A DNA stretch of 64,000 nucleotides, taken from positions 434,001-498,000 of the forward strand of contig JAMXDE010000024.1 in NCBI GenBank assembly GCA_026770025.1. Direction: 5' to 3'. This DNA comes from Craspedostauros australis. Its lineage: Eukaryota > Bacillariophyta > Bacillariophyceae > Mastogloiales > Achnanthaceae. The position numbers and the translations under genes are program-made. Below, in pieces: positions 20,501 to 29,782 of this stretch; positions within the stretch are counted from its first letter, which is position 1; each line of letters opens with the position of its first letter. The notes below the pieces were generated by a model, which saw nothing but the letters and a program-made list of their open reading frames with translations, searched no databases and was not told where the DNA came from.

Positions 20501-22267
20501 AGATTCGTCGTCGACCTCAAGGTCCTGCCCATGCAACCCTGCGACGGCGCCACGGGCCGCAGCCTCGAGGAGGATGGCAGCATGCCGGGTGAAGAATATG
20601 CCATCGGCGTCGTCTCCAACGCCATGATCGAGACGTGCACCGATGACGATGCCAACGGTGATCGACATTCCGTCGTCCTCACATCGCCCGTCACATGCGA
20701 CGTCCTCGTCACGCACGAGAAGGACGCCTCGACGGCCACGACGTCGCAAGGTGAAGAAGAGGCGGCGCCTTTGTTTGCCGCGCGGCAGATGATGGAAGAT
20801 GACGACAAACCCTTATTTGCGATACAACAAGCGCAGACAGACGAGGGGCCCGCTGACGATAACGCGCCGCCATTATTTGCGATTCAATCGGCGCCGAAGA
20901 TTGATGATGAGAAACCAGCATCAGCTGCTGCTGCTGATGACAAGGCACCATTGTTTGCGATACAGGCGCCGCCAAACATGGATGATGGGGAGACTGAAGA
21001 CTCACCAACAACTGCCGACATGAAGCCAGTCGCAGCGCCGTTATTTGCGATACAACCATCACTATCACCAACGACTGATATACAAGTGGAAGATGAGGAA
21101 CAAGCATCAGCTGATGATGATAATGATGATAAGCCAGCGATGGCACCATTGGTCGCACCACAGCTACCAGCGGCACAACCAGAACATGGGGAGAGAGAGG
21201 AATCAGCAAGGACTACCGAAGACAAGCCAGCCCGAGCGCCCTTGTTTGCGATGCAACCACCATCACGTGACCTAACGCAACGGGAACAACACACATCAGC
21301 TGCTGACGACAAGCCGGCTAGAACACCGTTGTTCGCCATACAGCAACCGCCACAAGTGCAGATAGAGAAGGGGGGAAGGGAAGAGCACAAGGCGGCCGCT
21401 GACCGCAAACCAATCCAAGCACCGTTATTTGCCATGCATCAGCCGCCGCCAGTACAGATCGAAGAGGGGGGAAGGGAACAGCAAAGGTCAGCTACTACTG
21501 ACGATGCGAGTAAGCCGGCCAGAGCACCATTATTTGGCATACAGCAACCGCCGCCAATACAGATGGAACAAGGGGGAAGGGGAGAACTGAAATCATCATC
21601 ACCGGCTGCCAACCGAGGTCAAGATGGTTGTGTTGGAAATGGGGAACAGCAACCAACGCAGCACCAGCCTCCATCGACACAGCGGAGAGAACAGCCTCCA
21701 CCTCAGTTGCAATCGCCATCAACACGTAAGACGCAGACTCAGACACAAATGGAGAGCCCGACAAAGATGGCGGCACGAGAATCACACACCATAATGATGC
21801 TGCCAACGCAGCAACCATCTTTCTCGGGGCTCTTATCACCATCCACGCCAGACACGGAAAAGGTGCTGCCGGAACAACTCTCCGTCCTCTTCGTTGACGA
21901 TGACAGGGTTCTCAGGAAGCTGTTTGCCAGATGCGTGAGGCGGGCTCTGCCGGGGTGGACGATCAAGGAAGCGCCCGATGGCGAAACTGCCCTGGAGATG
22001 GTCGAAACCAACGACACCTTCGGCCTCATCTTCATGGATCAGTACATGTCGACGACGGAGAAGAAGTTGCTTGGAACAGAAACGGTTCTGGAGCTGCGCA
22101 GACGTGGGATCAAGACGAAGATCTGCGGGCTGTCCGCCAATGACGTCGAGGACGACTTCCTGGCAGTCGGAGCCGATGCGTTCATCTGCAAACCCTTCTC
22201 CTTCGACAAGAAGGGTCTCAGACGTGAGATCTCCGGGGTGATGTTCAGCCAGTCAGGACCCAAGTAG
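17567..22267 (+). CDS. Hybrid sensor histidine kinase with CHASE domain and C-terminal receiver
   Basis: A 1566-residue protein. Residues 1-270 are low complexity. A first membrane helix lies at about 278-302. An extracytoplasmic CHASE sensor region (about 305-680) contains FPFLTIPDFVMAGANTRI and later NDILLHSQFRHDGIV. A second helix lies at about 704-726. The kinase core has the H-box IAHEVRNPL with His760, N-box QVLLNLGRNASKF (Asn near 881-885), G1 VEDSGPGIP, F-box LFSKFQES and G2 GSGIGLCLCKNLLDIMGG. A linker of about 400 residues carries ten PLFAIQ-like repeats. A receiver domain follows, with the acidic cluster Asp1444-1446, phospho-acceptor Asp1491 (FMDQYM), Ser in GLSAND and Lys1542 (CKPF). 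All phosphorelay residues are present. CHASE domains sense small extracellular ligands such as cytokinins in plants; the ligand here is unknown. A separate phosphotransfer protein would be expected. Confidence 0.92.
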   Translation: MISNDIETGAKDSQPPRRRRIYRRSTSTKKDYKHTPTGIVDLESSEFQLDLRNAVHLDVSMDVSMDADLDDISEMEDDDDAAAPSWIQRVLGARSGSSACARRANGNSNGNSNSNGRGSIIRSNGNGRSGGKNRRKRRGSVTFADMSNEDGAAASNPIQQESSHQSNRQASPEDNRPDGAPTTATATTTTEAAGDVANPSSKLLLHDYIRNSSPLRPSGNNNTQRNNKTQRNNNNNGNGNKTRSPSFYDHSDNISRSTRRDTILDAAGILHNSFEARSVAILRWVVLLVWIASACVVSFVFVNNYAQDKEYDEFQASFRTNADKIITTFDAVIDSKLNAINSLATAITTYAAHTNDTFPFLTIPDFVMAGANTRIMSDASIIHWLPLVQEHQRQKWQQYAYQNRFQINRAYDQDAYFRTRQDVELGYLDAQEGADKMRQYQGWETRQYENPPLANMTIENNMVQDGTRYHPELWIINNGTRLRPPGSGPYLPLWQRSPVNSARQFTLNLDLAVSRGLKGIFPYQLEKKDKGVLLHSAMIPDPEVEVLLNDILLHSQFRHDGIVYAGDTETKISYPVYDGFGEDSNFVGVLSSSIYWRLSFTNVLPAKAKGYIVVMENKQNQVFSYKVDGRNVTFLGSGDPRERYGSDYIFDTMGVQAASHSANLRPKQETHAYTTLPIDTEFNTYTITIYPTQETLDVFQTDEPIFYTLLVAAIFGLAAVIFLTYDFCVQRRQHIIASKAVDNAKKAAVAERDLNEYIAHEVRNPLSAALSACSFVSSAVNQSHPLSDDEAKQMVREDVQIINSSLSFVNELLRNLLDLHRATDRQIRIRKRQTDIFDEILKPVASILYRRDDGFQLIVESFPRRLLVNTDSLRLKQVLLNLGRNASKFVNNGFLRLRAELDGEEEQQSVKLYVEDSGPGIPVENRKYLFSKFQESLDVTTQGSGIGLCLCKNLLDIMGGDIWLDESYDSGIPGQPGTRFVVDLKVLPMQPCDGATGRSLEEDGSMPGEEYAIGVVSNAMIETCTDDDANGDRHSVVLTSPVTCDVLVTHEKDASTATTSQGEEEAAPLFAARQMMEDDDKPLFAIQQAQTDEGPADDNAPPLFAIQSAPKIDDEKPASAAAADDKAPLFAIQAPPNMDDGETEDSPTTADMKPVAAPLFAIQPSLSPTTDIQVEDEEQASADDDNDDKPAMAPLVAPQLPAAQPEHGEREESARTTEDKPARAPLFAMQPPSRDLTQREQHTSAADDKPARTPLFAIQQPPQVQIEKGGREEHKAAADRKPIQAPLFAMHQPPPVQIEEGGREQQRSATTDDASKPARAPLFGIQQPPPIQMEQGGRGELKSSSPAANRGQDGCVGNGEQQPTQHQPPSTQRREQPPPQLQSPSTRKTQTQTQMESPTKMAARESHTIMMLPTQQPSFSGLLSPSTPDTEKVLPEQLSVLFVDDDRVLRKLFARCVRRALPGWTIKEAPDGETALEMVETNDTFGLIFMDQYMSTTEKKLLGTETVLELRRRGIKTKICGLSANDVEDDFLAVGADAFICKPFSFDKKGLRREISGVMFSQSGPK
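20760..21563 (+). repeat. Ten degenerate PLFAIQ coding repeats in the kinase linker
   Basis: Within the kinase gene, the hexapeptide PLFAIQ or a close variant (PLFAAR, PLFAIQ, PLFAMQ, PLFAMH, PLFGIQ, PLVAPQ) occurs ten times between residues of about 1065 and 1330. Copies are spaced some 20-35 residues apart and separated by acidic, Ser/Ala/Asp-rich spacers that are often followed by Pro-Pro. The motif is far better conserved than the spacers. Confidence 0.85.
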
Positions 22268-23466
22268 GGTAGAATCGGTCCATCAGCTTCGACTTCGCCC
22301 AAGGCATCTGTAACAGTTCGATAGGATAGACGCTGCTTCGTAAAATCCTCGCTGAGTGTTGCTTTACTCCGCTTCACTAAGATTAACGCGCGATTGTTGC
22401 AGAACGCGCAACAGTCTCATGACAACGCTGCATCGGCGAACGTGATGATGAGATGCTCTTCCTCGCACGTTACCACCATGCAAACTCGTACCAGTGTCGG
22501 CAACATGCGTTACATGACTCTGGAGTGGTGCGACCTGGAAGGGCGGGTGCCAAGGACAAGAACTTGTTGACGCAGAACACCAAAGAGCCGAGGATGAGCT
22601 GCATCGGCCATCCGAAATGACGTTGGAACGCCGTCAGTTCGTTCCGAGCATGTGTAAGAGCCTGAGGAACAATGATGGTGCGAAGGGTGATGCACGTTTC
22701 ATACTCTTCACTGGAGAATGGCTATCATTCGGATCCGATATTCGCGGTGGTAAACTCATCTGCGCTGTTCCCCGAGGCAGGTCGGATTGGGATTCTGGAG
22801 TGGAGACTGGAATTGAGCAAGGTGCGCGCAGAGTACTTGTTTCGAGTGGAGTGATCGGTGGCATAGTTAGTTGGTACAATACGCTAGAACAAGGAGGGTA
22901 CTCCGTACTTCATGTGTGTTCCCTTGCACCTGAACACGAAAAAGTGCGACAAAACCGACAACGACAAAGATCGTCCTGTTCTGGTTTTGCGAATCCGCAG
23001 TGTTGATCCCACTCCGATCCAGTGAAGCCTTTCTCTTGTTCTTTTGTGTTTTGCGGGCGTGATGTCACACATGTCAAACACACGTCAGTTCTGGTTGTGG
23101 GCTGCCATAAGAATATATTAAGTGCAAAAAGGAAAATAAATGGTCATCACTGTTCCCTATGGTACTTTGTTAAGTGGATTTATATCATGTCATTCAATAG
23201 GCCTTCGCGCTCTTGTATCTTGATCTGACGTCGCCAGATGCGCGACATCATTCCTTGATGGCGACGAGAAACCGCACCAAGAAACCGACCTCATCATTTC
23301 TTCGAAAGGACACATCATCGCACCAGCAACCACAAACGCATCGACAGCAACAGCAGCAGCACCAGCCATCGAGCATCCGCAAAAATAAGCACTTGTTCTC
23401 ACAATCACAGCCACGACAACACTTACCAGCACAAAACGCATCATCAAAGCGCAGCATCACAGGATC
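22268..23466. other. Intergenic between co-oriented genes
   Basis: About 1.2 kb. A TATA-like AATATATTAA lies at about 23,111-23,120, and a CAACAGCAGCAG-rich leader precedes the ATG at 23,467. A 129-codon frame at 22,617-23,006 (+) shows nothing recognisable. Confidence 0.4.
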
Positions 23467-24459
23467 ATGGAGAAGCAACTTCCAATCGAACAGCAGGCAA
23501 TGGAGGGCACGGACATCAGTCCCCTCCGGCTGGCCATGTGCATCAATCGTGGGATGTCGGCCTTGGAGTCCGGCGACTTGTCTCTGGCTCAAGATCTGCT
23601 GCTGTCGGGGTTGACCGCGGTCAGAGGCTTGCTGGCCAAGTTCCCATCCCGTGAACAACAGCATCGGCATCAGGACCCGTCGGCAGAGACGCCTCCCAGC
23701 ATGAGCGCCGATGGCAACGGATGCATCGTGACGACCCAGTGCCCGATACACATTCGCAACATGACGAACGGCAACACATCCAACCGGGGACAGGGAGTTG
23801 CCGATGCTTCGGGCAGCGGCAGCACCTGCACACATAACAGCAATGACAGGAATCGCCAACCGTGCAGATCCCAAGATCAACGGTACGGCTGCCCGTCATC
23901 GTATCTGTACACCCAGGCTCAGTCGATCGACATGGAAAGCGTGCGCGACCTGCAATGGTCCTTTTCGACGGTGAATGCCATCACGGCCATCTTGACGTAC
24001 GACGTTGCGCTGCTGTATCACATCAAGACCATCCTGGTGATGATGCAGCAACCGCAGCGCAATATCCTCCTCGCCCTCAAAGCCAATCCAGCCTGCGCCC
24101 GCATGCTGGAACAGACGAAGCTGCTGTACATGGACGCCTACCAGCTGACCGTCAGCACGGACGCGCAGTCGCAGGACATCCTGCGGATACTGGGCATCTG
24201 GAACAACCTGGCGCAGATCCACTGCTGCCTCGGTGACGAACTGGCCTCGACGCTGTGCTGCCATCAGGTTTTGCAAGTCATCGCGATGACACGCGATGGT
24301 GACGAGGCATCGGTACCCTCCAAGGGCAACGACAGCAGCCGCAATGCGGAGTATCTGCGCGCAGTGCTGATGCAGAATCTGCCGCAGGTCGAGCTGCTGC
24401 TGGAGAATGCCGTGAAGCTGTGCGACAGTATATCCAATTCGGTCGCGCCGGCGGCGTAG
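23467..24459 (+). CDS. TPR-like helical repeat protein, hypothetical
   Basis: A 330-residue product. The N-terminal helix pair (LRLAMCINRGMSALESGDLSLAQDLLLSGL) has the small-residue spacing of a tetratricopeptide repeat. A Gly/Asn/Ser-rich insert covers about 65-150. A C-terminal part follows with YDVALLYHIKTIL, ARMLEQTKLLYMDAYQLT and ILRILGIWNNLAQIHCCLGDELAS, again TPR-like helix pairs. Such proteins are numerous in diatom genomes, mostly without known function, and probably act as protein-interaction scaffolds. No catalytic residues or targeting signal. The ATG at 23,467 is chosen because the helical region starts 20 residues later and the preceding sequence is a CAG/CAA-rich leader. Confidence 0.7.
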   Translation: MEKQLPIEQQAMEGTDISPLRLAMCINRGMSALESGDLSLAQDLLLSGLTAVRGLLAKFPSREQQHRHQDPSAETPPSMSADGNGCIVTTQCPIHIRNMTNGNTSNRGQGVADASGSGSTCTHNSNDRNRQPCRSQDQRYGCPSSYLYTQAQSIDMESVRDLQWSFSTVNAITAILTYDVALLYHIKTILVMMQQPQRNILLALKANPACARMLEQTKLLYMDAYQLTVSTDAQSQDILRILGIWNNLAQIHCCLGDELASTLCCHQVLQVIAMTRDGDEASVPSKGNDSSRNAEYLRAVLMQNLPQVELLLENAVKLCDSISNSVAPAA

Positions 24460-25010
24460 CGGCGCATGCGGCAGGAGGGGGTCTCCATCTTTCGTGTCGT
24501 TGGCACAGATACCAGAGCATGCGACGACAGCAGGTGATGACGGGCAAGGCATGTCTCTTGTTGACTATTGTATGATAGTACAAATACGTAGTATTCTATT
24601 TTATTTTCCTTGTCGCGATATGAGCATGCTACATGCTAAACTTGTACTTGCGCTTGCAGGAGTAGCTGCACTTCTCTTCTGTATAGTACAGTTGCGCACG
24701 TCAGAGTAAACGATCTGCACACCATGCTCTCATCGTGTCGCGGGTCGTGTGATGGGAGAGCTACAATCCGATGCAACATCCGGAACCAATGCTGCGCCAC
24801 AACTTTCGATAGTCCGAGACCCTTTATCGTCGAGAGAGAGGGAGAGAGAGATGCTTGGTACTGTAGAACTTTGTATCTTTCACCATACTTCGCCGCACCA
24901 ATACACTGTTCGTAGGACATTGGTAGCGCCAAAGCAATGCGTGGTAGAGTAGCGCATAGCATCGCATGCTACCGCAGTCAACGCACTTCAGGAACAACCC
25001 TTATCTGCCG
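24460..25010. other. Intergenic between convergent genes
   Basis: The TPR-like gene and the AIM24-like gene converge here. There is a GA-rich run near 24,829-24,850 and nothing else that I can support. Confidence 0.4.
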
Positions 25011-26525
25011 TTAATCATCGTTGAAGAGATCCCATAGCATCCCCAACAAGCCTTGCCCCGCATCCTCCGTCGCCTCCTCACCCAACCCTTCCATCTCCGT
25101 GCTATCGAATCCTTCCTCTCCCCAATGGTCTCCGTCCTCCTTGCCAAACGCACCATCGTCGTTGGTAGAAAAGCTGGTATCGTCGTCGCCAAAATCCGGC
25201 GTGCTGAGATCTTCATCCGAAAAGGTGGTTTCGCTGCTGGACGCGAAAGGATCGTCCGAAAAGGGTTCTGACGATGGCATGGCATCGGATGGCGATACCG
25301 CGGCGTCTCCAAACAAGGCCTCTGATGATTCCGCATCCATCATACCCGAGCTCGCGACGGTGGCCTGTCGATCCTCCATTTCCGACGCGGCCACCACTTC
25401 TTCGCCGCCCACATCGCCACCAGCTGCATCCTCAACTGGTGCATCCGAAGCACCACCACCGCCCACACCAATCGGAATCGGCACGCCGAGCCCACCGCCG
25501 GCCGGCACACGCCGCGCAATCTCCGCAATCATCCGATCCGGCGGCAACCCTTGCAACCACACCTTACCGGGACCCGTCAGCTTCGTGACAAAGAGGCCTT
25601 CACCACCGAACATGACGTTCGTGACACCGGCCATCATCTGCACATCGTACTGCACCGACGCCGTGAAGGCGACGATACTGCCCGACGTGACGCGCAATGT
25701 TTCATTCGGCGCCAAATCACGTTGCACGATGGTGCCGCCGCCTTGAATGACGACGTCGCCCGTGCCCGACAGCTTTTGCAAGACGAATCCCTGGCCGCCG
25801 AAGAAGCCGCTGGTGAAGGACTTGGTGAATTCCATCTCCATCTGCACCATCGTGGGATGGTTGCACGCCAGAAAGGCGCCGCGTTGGCAGATCAGCGTGC
25901 TGTCGTCGTAATCGGGCAACGACAAGTTGAGAAGTTTGGACGGGAAGTTGGTGCCCAACGCGATGGTGCCGCTGCCCGTGAAATCGGTGAGGAACATGTT
26001 CTGTCCCGTCATCATGCGTTTGAATGTGGACGAGGCGTCCTGCAGACTGGTGTGCATCGTGATGTCCTGCGTCATGTAGATCATGGCGCCGCTTTCGGCG
26101 CGCAGCGTTTGGTTGGGTTGCAGTTGGATCGTGACGATCTGCGATTCTTCGCCTTCAATCTTGGCCTGCGTGAAGAAGTCGATGGGTTCGGCTGTGGGTG
26201 TTATGGCGGAGTTGTCACTGTCGTTCCTATTGCCGTCGTCAGGCGTGTTGTTGAGTGGAACCGGTGGTTGTGATGAAAAGGAGAATGCTGTCGCAGAAAG
26301 TGGATGGTGGCGATGGCTCAATCTGCAACAACTTGGACGAGCAGCATGCATTGGAGATGCAGAGGACGCAATGGTGGATGAAGCTGAGCTGCATCCGTGC
26401 CATCCTCTCGGAACGCATGCTGATGCATAGCGATGATGACTGAGCTGCGCGAGTTGGCGCATCATAGTACGAGAACGAGTCGACTCCCGTGATGCGCAGC
26501 ACAGTCGATTCAGAGATGAATGCAT
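25011..26525 (-). CDS. AIM24-family mitochondrial protein
   Basis: The frame is open to 26,798, but its first 90 codons look non-coding. I take ATG 26,525 (504 residues); ATG 26,465 is an equally plausible start. Both give an Arg/Ser/Ala-rich, acid-poor N-terminus typical of a mitochondrial presequence. The AIM24/TIGR00266-type beta core runs from about IVTIQLQPNQTLRAESGAMIY through FFGGQGFVLQKLSGTGDVV and RVTSGSIVAF to MFGGEGLFVTKLTGPGKVWLQ. In yeast AIM24 is an inner-membrane protein linked to cristae organisation, and bacterial homologues are less well understood. An acidic, Ser/Asp-rich C-terminal tail of about 150 residues with phenylalanine-containing short motifs is unusual for the family and ends LLGMLWDLFNDD. 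Confidence 0.85.
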   Translation of the reverse strand: MHSSLNRLCCASRESTRSRTMMRQLAQLSHHRYASACVPRGWHGCSSASSTIASSASPMHAARPSCCRLSHRHHPLSATAFSFSSQPPVPLNNTPDDGNRNDSDNSAITPTAEPIDFFTQAKIEGEESQIVTIQLQPNQTLRAESGAMIYMTQDITMHTSLQDASSTFKRMMTGQNMFLTDFTGSGTIALGTNFPSKLLNLSLPDYDDSTLICQRGAFLACNHPTMVQMEMEFTKSFTSGFFGGQGFVLQKLSGTGDVVIQGGGTIVQRDLAPNETLRVTSGSIVAFTASVQYDVQMMAGVTNVMFGGEGLFVTKLTGPGKVWLQGLPPDRMIAEIARRVPAGGGLGVPIPIGVGGGGASDAPVEDAAGGDVGGEEVVAASEMEDRQATVASSGMMDAESSEALFGDAAVSPSDAMPSSEPFSDDPFASSSETTFSDEDLSTPDFGDDDTSFSTNDDGAFGKEDGDHWGEEGFDSTEMEGLGEEATEDAGQGLLGMLWDLFNDD

Positions 26526-26929
26526 CGTGTTCTCTGCCGTAGTCTGTGGAAGGTATTGGTATAACACAATGGATGGTCTGATGTATAGTATGGTACTATA
26601 CATGCTTCCTTTTGGGGTCCTCCACACTTGTGCTGGATGCTGCGTACTTGTGTTGTGGACAACTTGAGACGAAACCTCACAAGATGTGTTGGGTTTGGAG
26701 AACTTGTTCACCATTCGACTCGTTGGACTAACACTGCCAAGCGATGGATTCATCGTCCTTGCTTCTATCTCGCACAGTCTTTGGTCTCTCCACATCACGA
26801 TGGCTTTGATGACTCATAATACGTACAACTTCATTTTATTTACGAGCATGTTATTGCAGCATAGAAGGATAATCCTAACAGGTTAGTTACATCACGTTAC
26901 GAGTATGCTGACTGCGATGCTCCGCCCCA
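26526..26929. other. Intergenic
   Basis: Leader and promoter side of the AIM24-like gene. A palindromic TATAGTATGGTACTATA lies at about 26,584-26,600. No supported gene. Confidence 0.35.
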
Positions 26930-27727
26930 TCAATAACACGTCCGCGTGGCAACGTCGCTGCGCGTCTCATCCTTGTAACAGTAGGTCAGCACGATGTTGG
27001 TGCGTTCGCCGCGCAACAAGGATATCGTCTGATGAAAGTGATCGCCAAAGTGGATCGTCGCGTATCCTTCCTCCTGCACGACGAGAAATTTGTCGATCTG
27101 CGTTGCATCCCGACCCGCCAGCGACCGAGCGCCGTAGAACAGCACGTAACTGCCGACCGCATCGGGCGTCTTGTGCAGACACATGTTGACGGTGACATCG
27201 CTGGGATCCATGTGCCGATCGCCGCTCGTCGTGTCGTGCGTGGCGGCGTTGTAGTAGACGCAGAAGGCGTCGTCGAGACGCAGTTCCGTCTGTGAGTCGA
27301 TGGGGAAGTGCTGCACGATGGCGTCCGTGTCCTGCAAGATGCAGTCGAAGGGGAAGTCGGGCTCGTCCAGGATGTTGCGGTAGAATGCGTATTCGCCGTC
27401 GCCTTCCAAGGCCATGTTGAGGGGCGTGACCTGCGAGAATTCCTTGGCCCATGCGTGGTTGATGGATGTGCTGTCGGCGTTGTCGTTGTCGTTGTCGCCA
27501 TTGTCATTGTCAGACGACGACAGCTTCCTGGCCAAGTTGGGAACGGGCACTTTCACGACGCCGTACTGCAGCAGAGTCGCGGCATCCGAGATGATCGGCA
27601 AGCCTTCCATCACATCGCGTTCGGCATCGGACAGCTTGGCCAGCAGATCGTCGCTGTGGTCGCTGCACCGAAAGTGACTTGGTTCTCCTTCTCCCATCCT
27701 CTCCTCGTTTGTGTTCTGCGATACCAT
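26930..27727 (-). CDS. 2-oxoglutarate/Fe(II)-dependent dioxygenase, prolyl-hydroxylase-like
   Basis: The frame is open to 27,850. I prefer ATG 27,727 (MVSQNTNEER, 265 residues) because the upstream codons show no protein-like pattern. The double-stranded beta-helix iron site is visible: His172-x-Asp174 in DRHMDPSD, His232 in HFHQTISLLRGER, and the 2OG-binding Arg242 ten residues later, the normal spacing. A low-complexity Asn/Asp stretch from a GTTGTC-type DNA repeat lies near residues 75-85. The family hydroxylates protein side chains or small molecules. The DPSDVTVNMCL run after the first metal ligands fits the P4H-like branch. Substrate unknown; no signal peptide, so probably cytosolic. 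Confidence 0.8.
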   Translation of the reverse strand: MVSQNTNEERMGEGEPSHFRCSDHSDDLLAKLSDAERDVMEGLPIISDAATLLQYGVVKVPVPNLARKLSSSDNDNGDNDNDNADSTSINHAWAKEFSQVTPLNMALEGDGEYAFYRNILDEPDFPFDCILQDTDAIVQHFPIDSQTELRLDDAFCVYYNAATHDTTSGDRHMDPSDVTVNMCLHKTPDAVGSYVLFYGARSLAGRDATQIDKFLVVQEEGYATIHFGDHFHQTISLLRGERTNIVLTYCYKDETRSDVATRTCY

Positions 27728-28153
27728 GTTGTGTCGTGCTATACGATGTTGTGTTGCAAATGTGAGATCACAGGACACGGAAGAGCGCTTGCAATGTTGT
27801 GTTCCTTCGTGATCGCTTTCCCGCTTCGCTTCGAGCGGCAGGAACGCCATGGTCGATCCTTTCTTGCGAATGGTTGTCGTTGGGTTCGCATCGCATCAGC
27901 CTCGCAGTTTGAAACACGCATGAGTCCTATCAAGCTATACTGTTGAATGTAGAGACTTTCGATCCACTCAAGATGCAACCCAAGCACCCATGCGATCATT
28001 GTGGATAATAATTGTGACTATTTATGTGGTATAATACCATGCAAGTGCAGTATTACAATACACTACTCTACTATTATAGTGTTTGTGTTTGCATGCCCAT
28101 TCATGATTAAGTCTGCCGCAGCATCAAAATTGAAACATCCCAATCATGCCCTC
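27728..28153. other. Intergenic
   Basis: Promoter side of the dioxygenase gene and 3' end of the next gene. AT-rich at 28,010-28,080. No feature is supported. Confidence 0.4.
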
Positions 28154-29782
28154 TCACGCACTGAACTCCTCGTCCTCGTCGCATCCGCTGCTCTCGCTTC
28201 CAATCTCTTTGATACATTCATTGTGCTCGTCGTTGTTGTTGCACTTGTTGCCATTATCCAATTGGATACTCTCGGACCACGACATGTCCGCCAAGTCAGA
28301 AGAGGCCAGGCCCGCTGTGATGGAGGTCGTGCGGGGTTTCATTGCTGACGGCCGCGAAGTCTTCGTCGCGGTACGCGTATCGTTCGATTCCGGCGCAACG
28401 ATCAACCGCTCCGATTGCAGGTACCGTATCGCAAAGGCGATGGCGATGCAGGTCCCGATATGCCAATAGGCATGACCGCCGATACGTCCCCTGCAGATGA
28501 TCGCGTCGACATCCAACGACCAGATGGTGTATGACACGGCGAACATGACGATGCATCCTGCTGCCATCCAGTAGTTGTACGTGTGCGTCTTGCGTCGCAG
28601 CAGCGTCATGACGGCAATGGCCGCACCCGAAAAGCCCACGAGCAGCGCCATCCACAAGGCGTTGTGCAGATCGATTGTGAATTCGAACAGGATGAAGAGG
28701 GCCATGACGAAGGGGACGGCGTAGACCCAGTATTGGCGTAGTTCGTGTTCGCGTTGCGGAGATGAGGACGAGGCCGTGCACAGGGATACGATGCAATAGA
28801 TCATGGGGAATACGGAATTGGTGAACATGCCGATGGCATCCCAATCGTTAGCGATGGCGCATTGCGAGGCGTGGAACCACCACGAGCCGAATCCCAGCAG
28901 TATCATCGTGCTGCCGAATGCAATCATCAGCATCGGGTATTGCAGGATCATGTTGAGTCGCTCCAAGTTCTTCAATGTGTTCGTAGCGATGTTGGCGTCC
29001 ATCGGTGCTGCGGTTTGGAGCTGTGGAAGCTTGCATTGTTCTGATCGTGCTCCATCATGGGGATTTTTGTCGTCGGTGCTGTCGATAATGCTGTCTCTAT
29101 CATCTGGATGGCCATTGGTCGCAACATTGCTGGATTGATGATCGATTTCATTGAACTTGCAGTTGCAGTTACAGTTGTCCTTGCACTTGCATGACTCAAT
29201 GTCTCCATGCCTCCCATCTTCGTCGTCACTCCTTGATCGTTCACCTGTCGCTGTCGCTGGATCTGTGCCATCGTCATTGCCAATACCATCATCTGCATTC
29301 ATGACGCCCGAGCGCACCGAAGACTCGACATCGTCATCACTGCGAAACAAAGCAGCATCAGTAGCGGCAATGGCAACCGCCGCTCGTCGACGTATCATCC
29401 ACACCTCTCGCCATCGCATGGCTCCGAAGACGACGAGATACATGCCGTAGATGACGTAGGCATAGTTGCTGCGCGAATTGATCGGCTCCACCATGAACTT
29501 GGTCAGATCCGCTCTCTCCGATTCGCAAAAGCGCACGTTCTCGGAGATGTGCGATTGGCAGGACTTCCACACATGCCGCCCATCGAGCTGCCGGTCTGCG
29601 ATCTCCAACGCCGCCAAACCGACACCCGAGATGACGAGAGACAGGATGATCGCGGTGCTTTCCTTCGTCTTGAACATGGTGGTGGATGATCGCCTTTGTG
29701 GTGCAGAATTGAATCTCCGTCGTGCGAAGCCTGGAGGAGAATTGTTATTGTGGTGGTGTTGGATCCACATTTGCAAAGGCAC
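28154..29782 (-). CDS. Ceramidase-like (CREST superfamily) multi-pass membrane hydrolase
   Basis: A 542-residue frame with about seven hydrophobic segments. The CREST/alkaline ceramidase signature is clear. GSWWFHAS has His304. Asp315 follows in DWDAIGMF exactly 11 residues later, as in ceramidases. A late HAYWH supplies His437 and His441, and ENVRFCESE with EPINSRSNYAYVIYG near the first helices matches the Cys-Glu/Ser-Asn start of the family. These residues bind catalytic zinc in alkaline ceramidases, which cleave ceramide in ER/Golgi membranes. An insert of about 130 polar residues (Asp/Ser/Cys-rich) between helices 2 and 3 is not typical. The ATG at 29,677 (MFKTKEST) may be the true start. 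Substrate could be ceramide or another amide lipid. Confidence 0.75.
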   Translation of the reverse strand: MPLQMWIQHHHNNNSPPGFARRRFNSAPQRRSSTTMFKTKESTAIILSLVISGVGLAALEIADRQLDGRHVWKSCQSHISENVRFCESERADLTKFMVEPINSRSNYAYVIYGMYLVVFGAMRWREVWMIRRRAAVAIAATDAALFRSDDDVESSVRSGVMNADDGIGNDDGTDPATATGERSRSDDEDGRHGDIESCKCKDNCNCNCKFNEIDHQSSNVATNGHPDDRDSIIDSTDDKNPHDGARSEQCKLPQLQTAAPMDANIATNTLKNLERLNMILQYPMLMIAFGSTMILLGFGSWWFHASQCAIANDWDAIGMFTNSVFPMIYCIVSLCTASSSSPQREHELRQYWVYAVPFVMALFILFEFTIDLHNALWMALLVGFSGAAIAVMTLLRRKTHTYNYWMAAGCIVMFAVSYTIWSLDVDAIICRGRIGGHAYWHIGTCIAIAFAIRYLQSERLIVAPESNDTRTATKTSRPSAMKPRTTSITAGLASSDLADMSWSESIQLDNGNKCNNNDEHNECIKEIGSESSGCDEDEEFSA

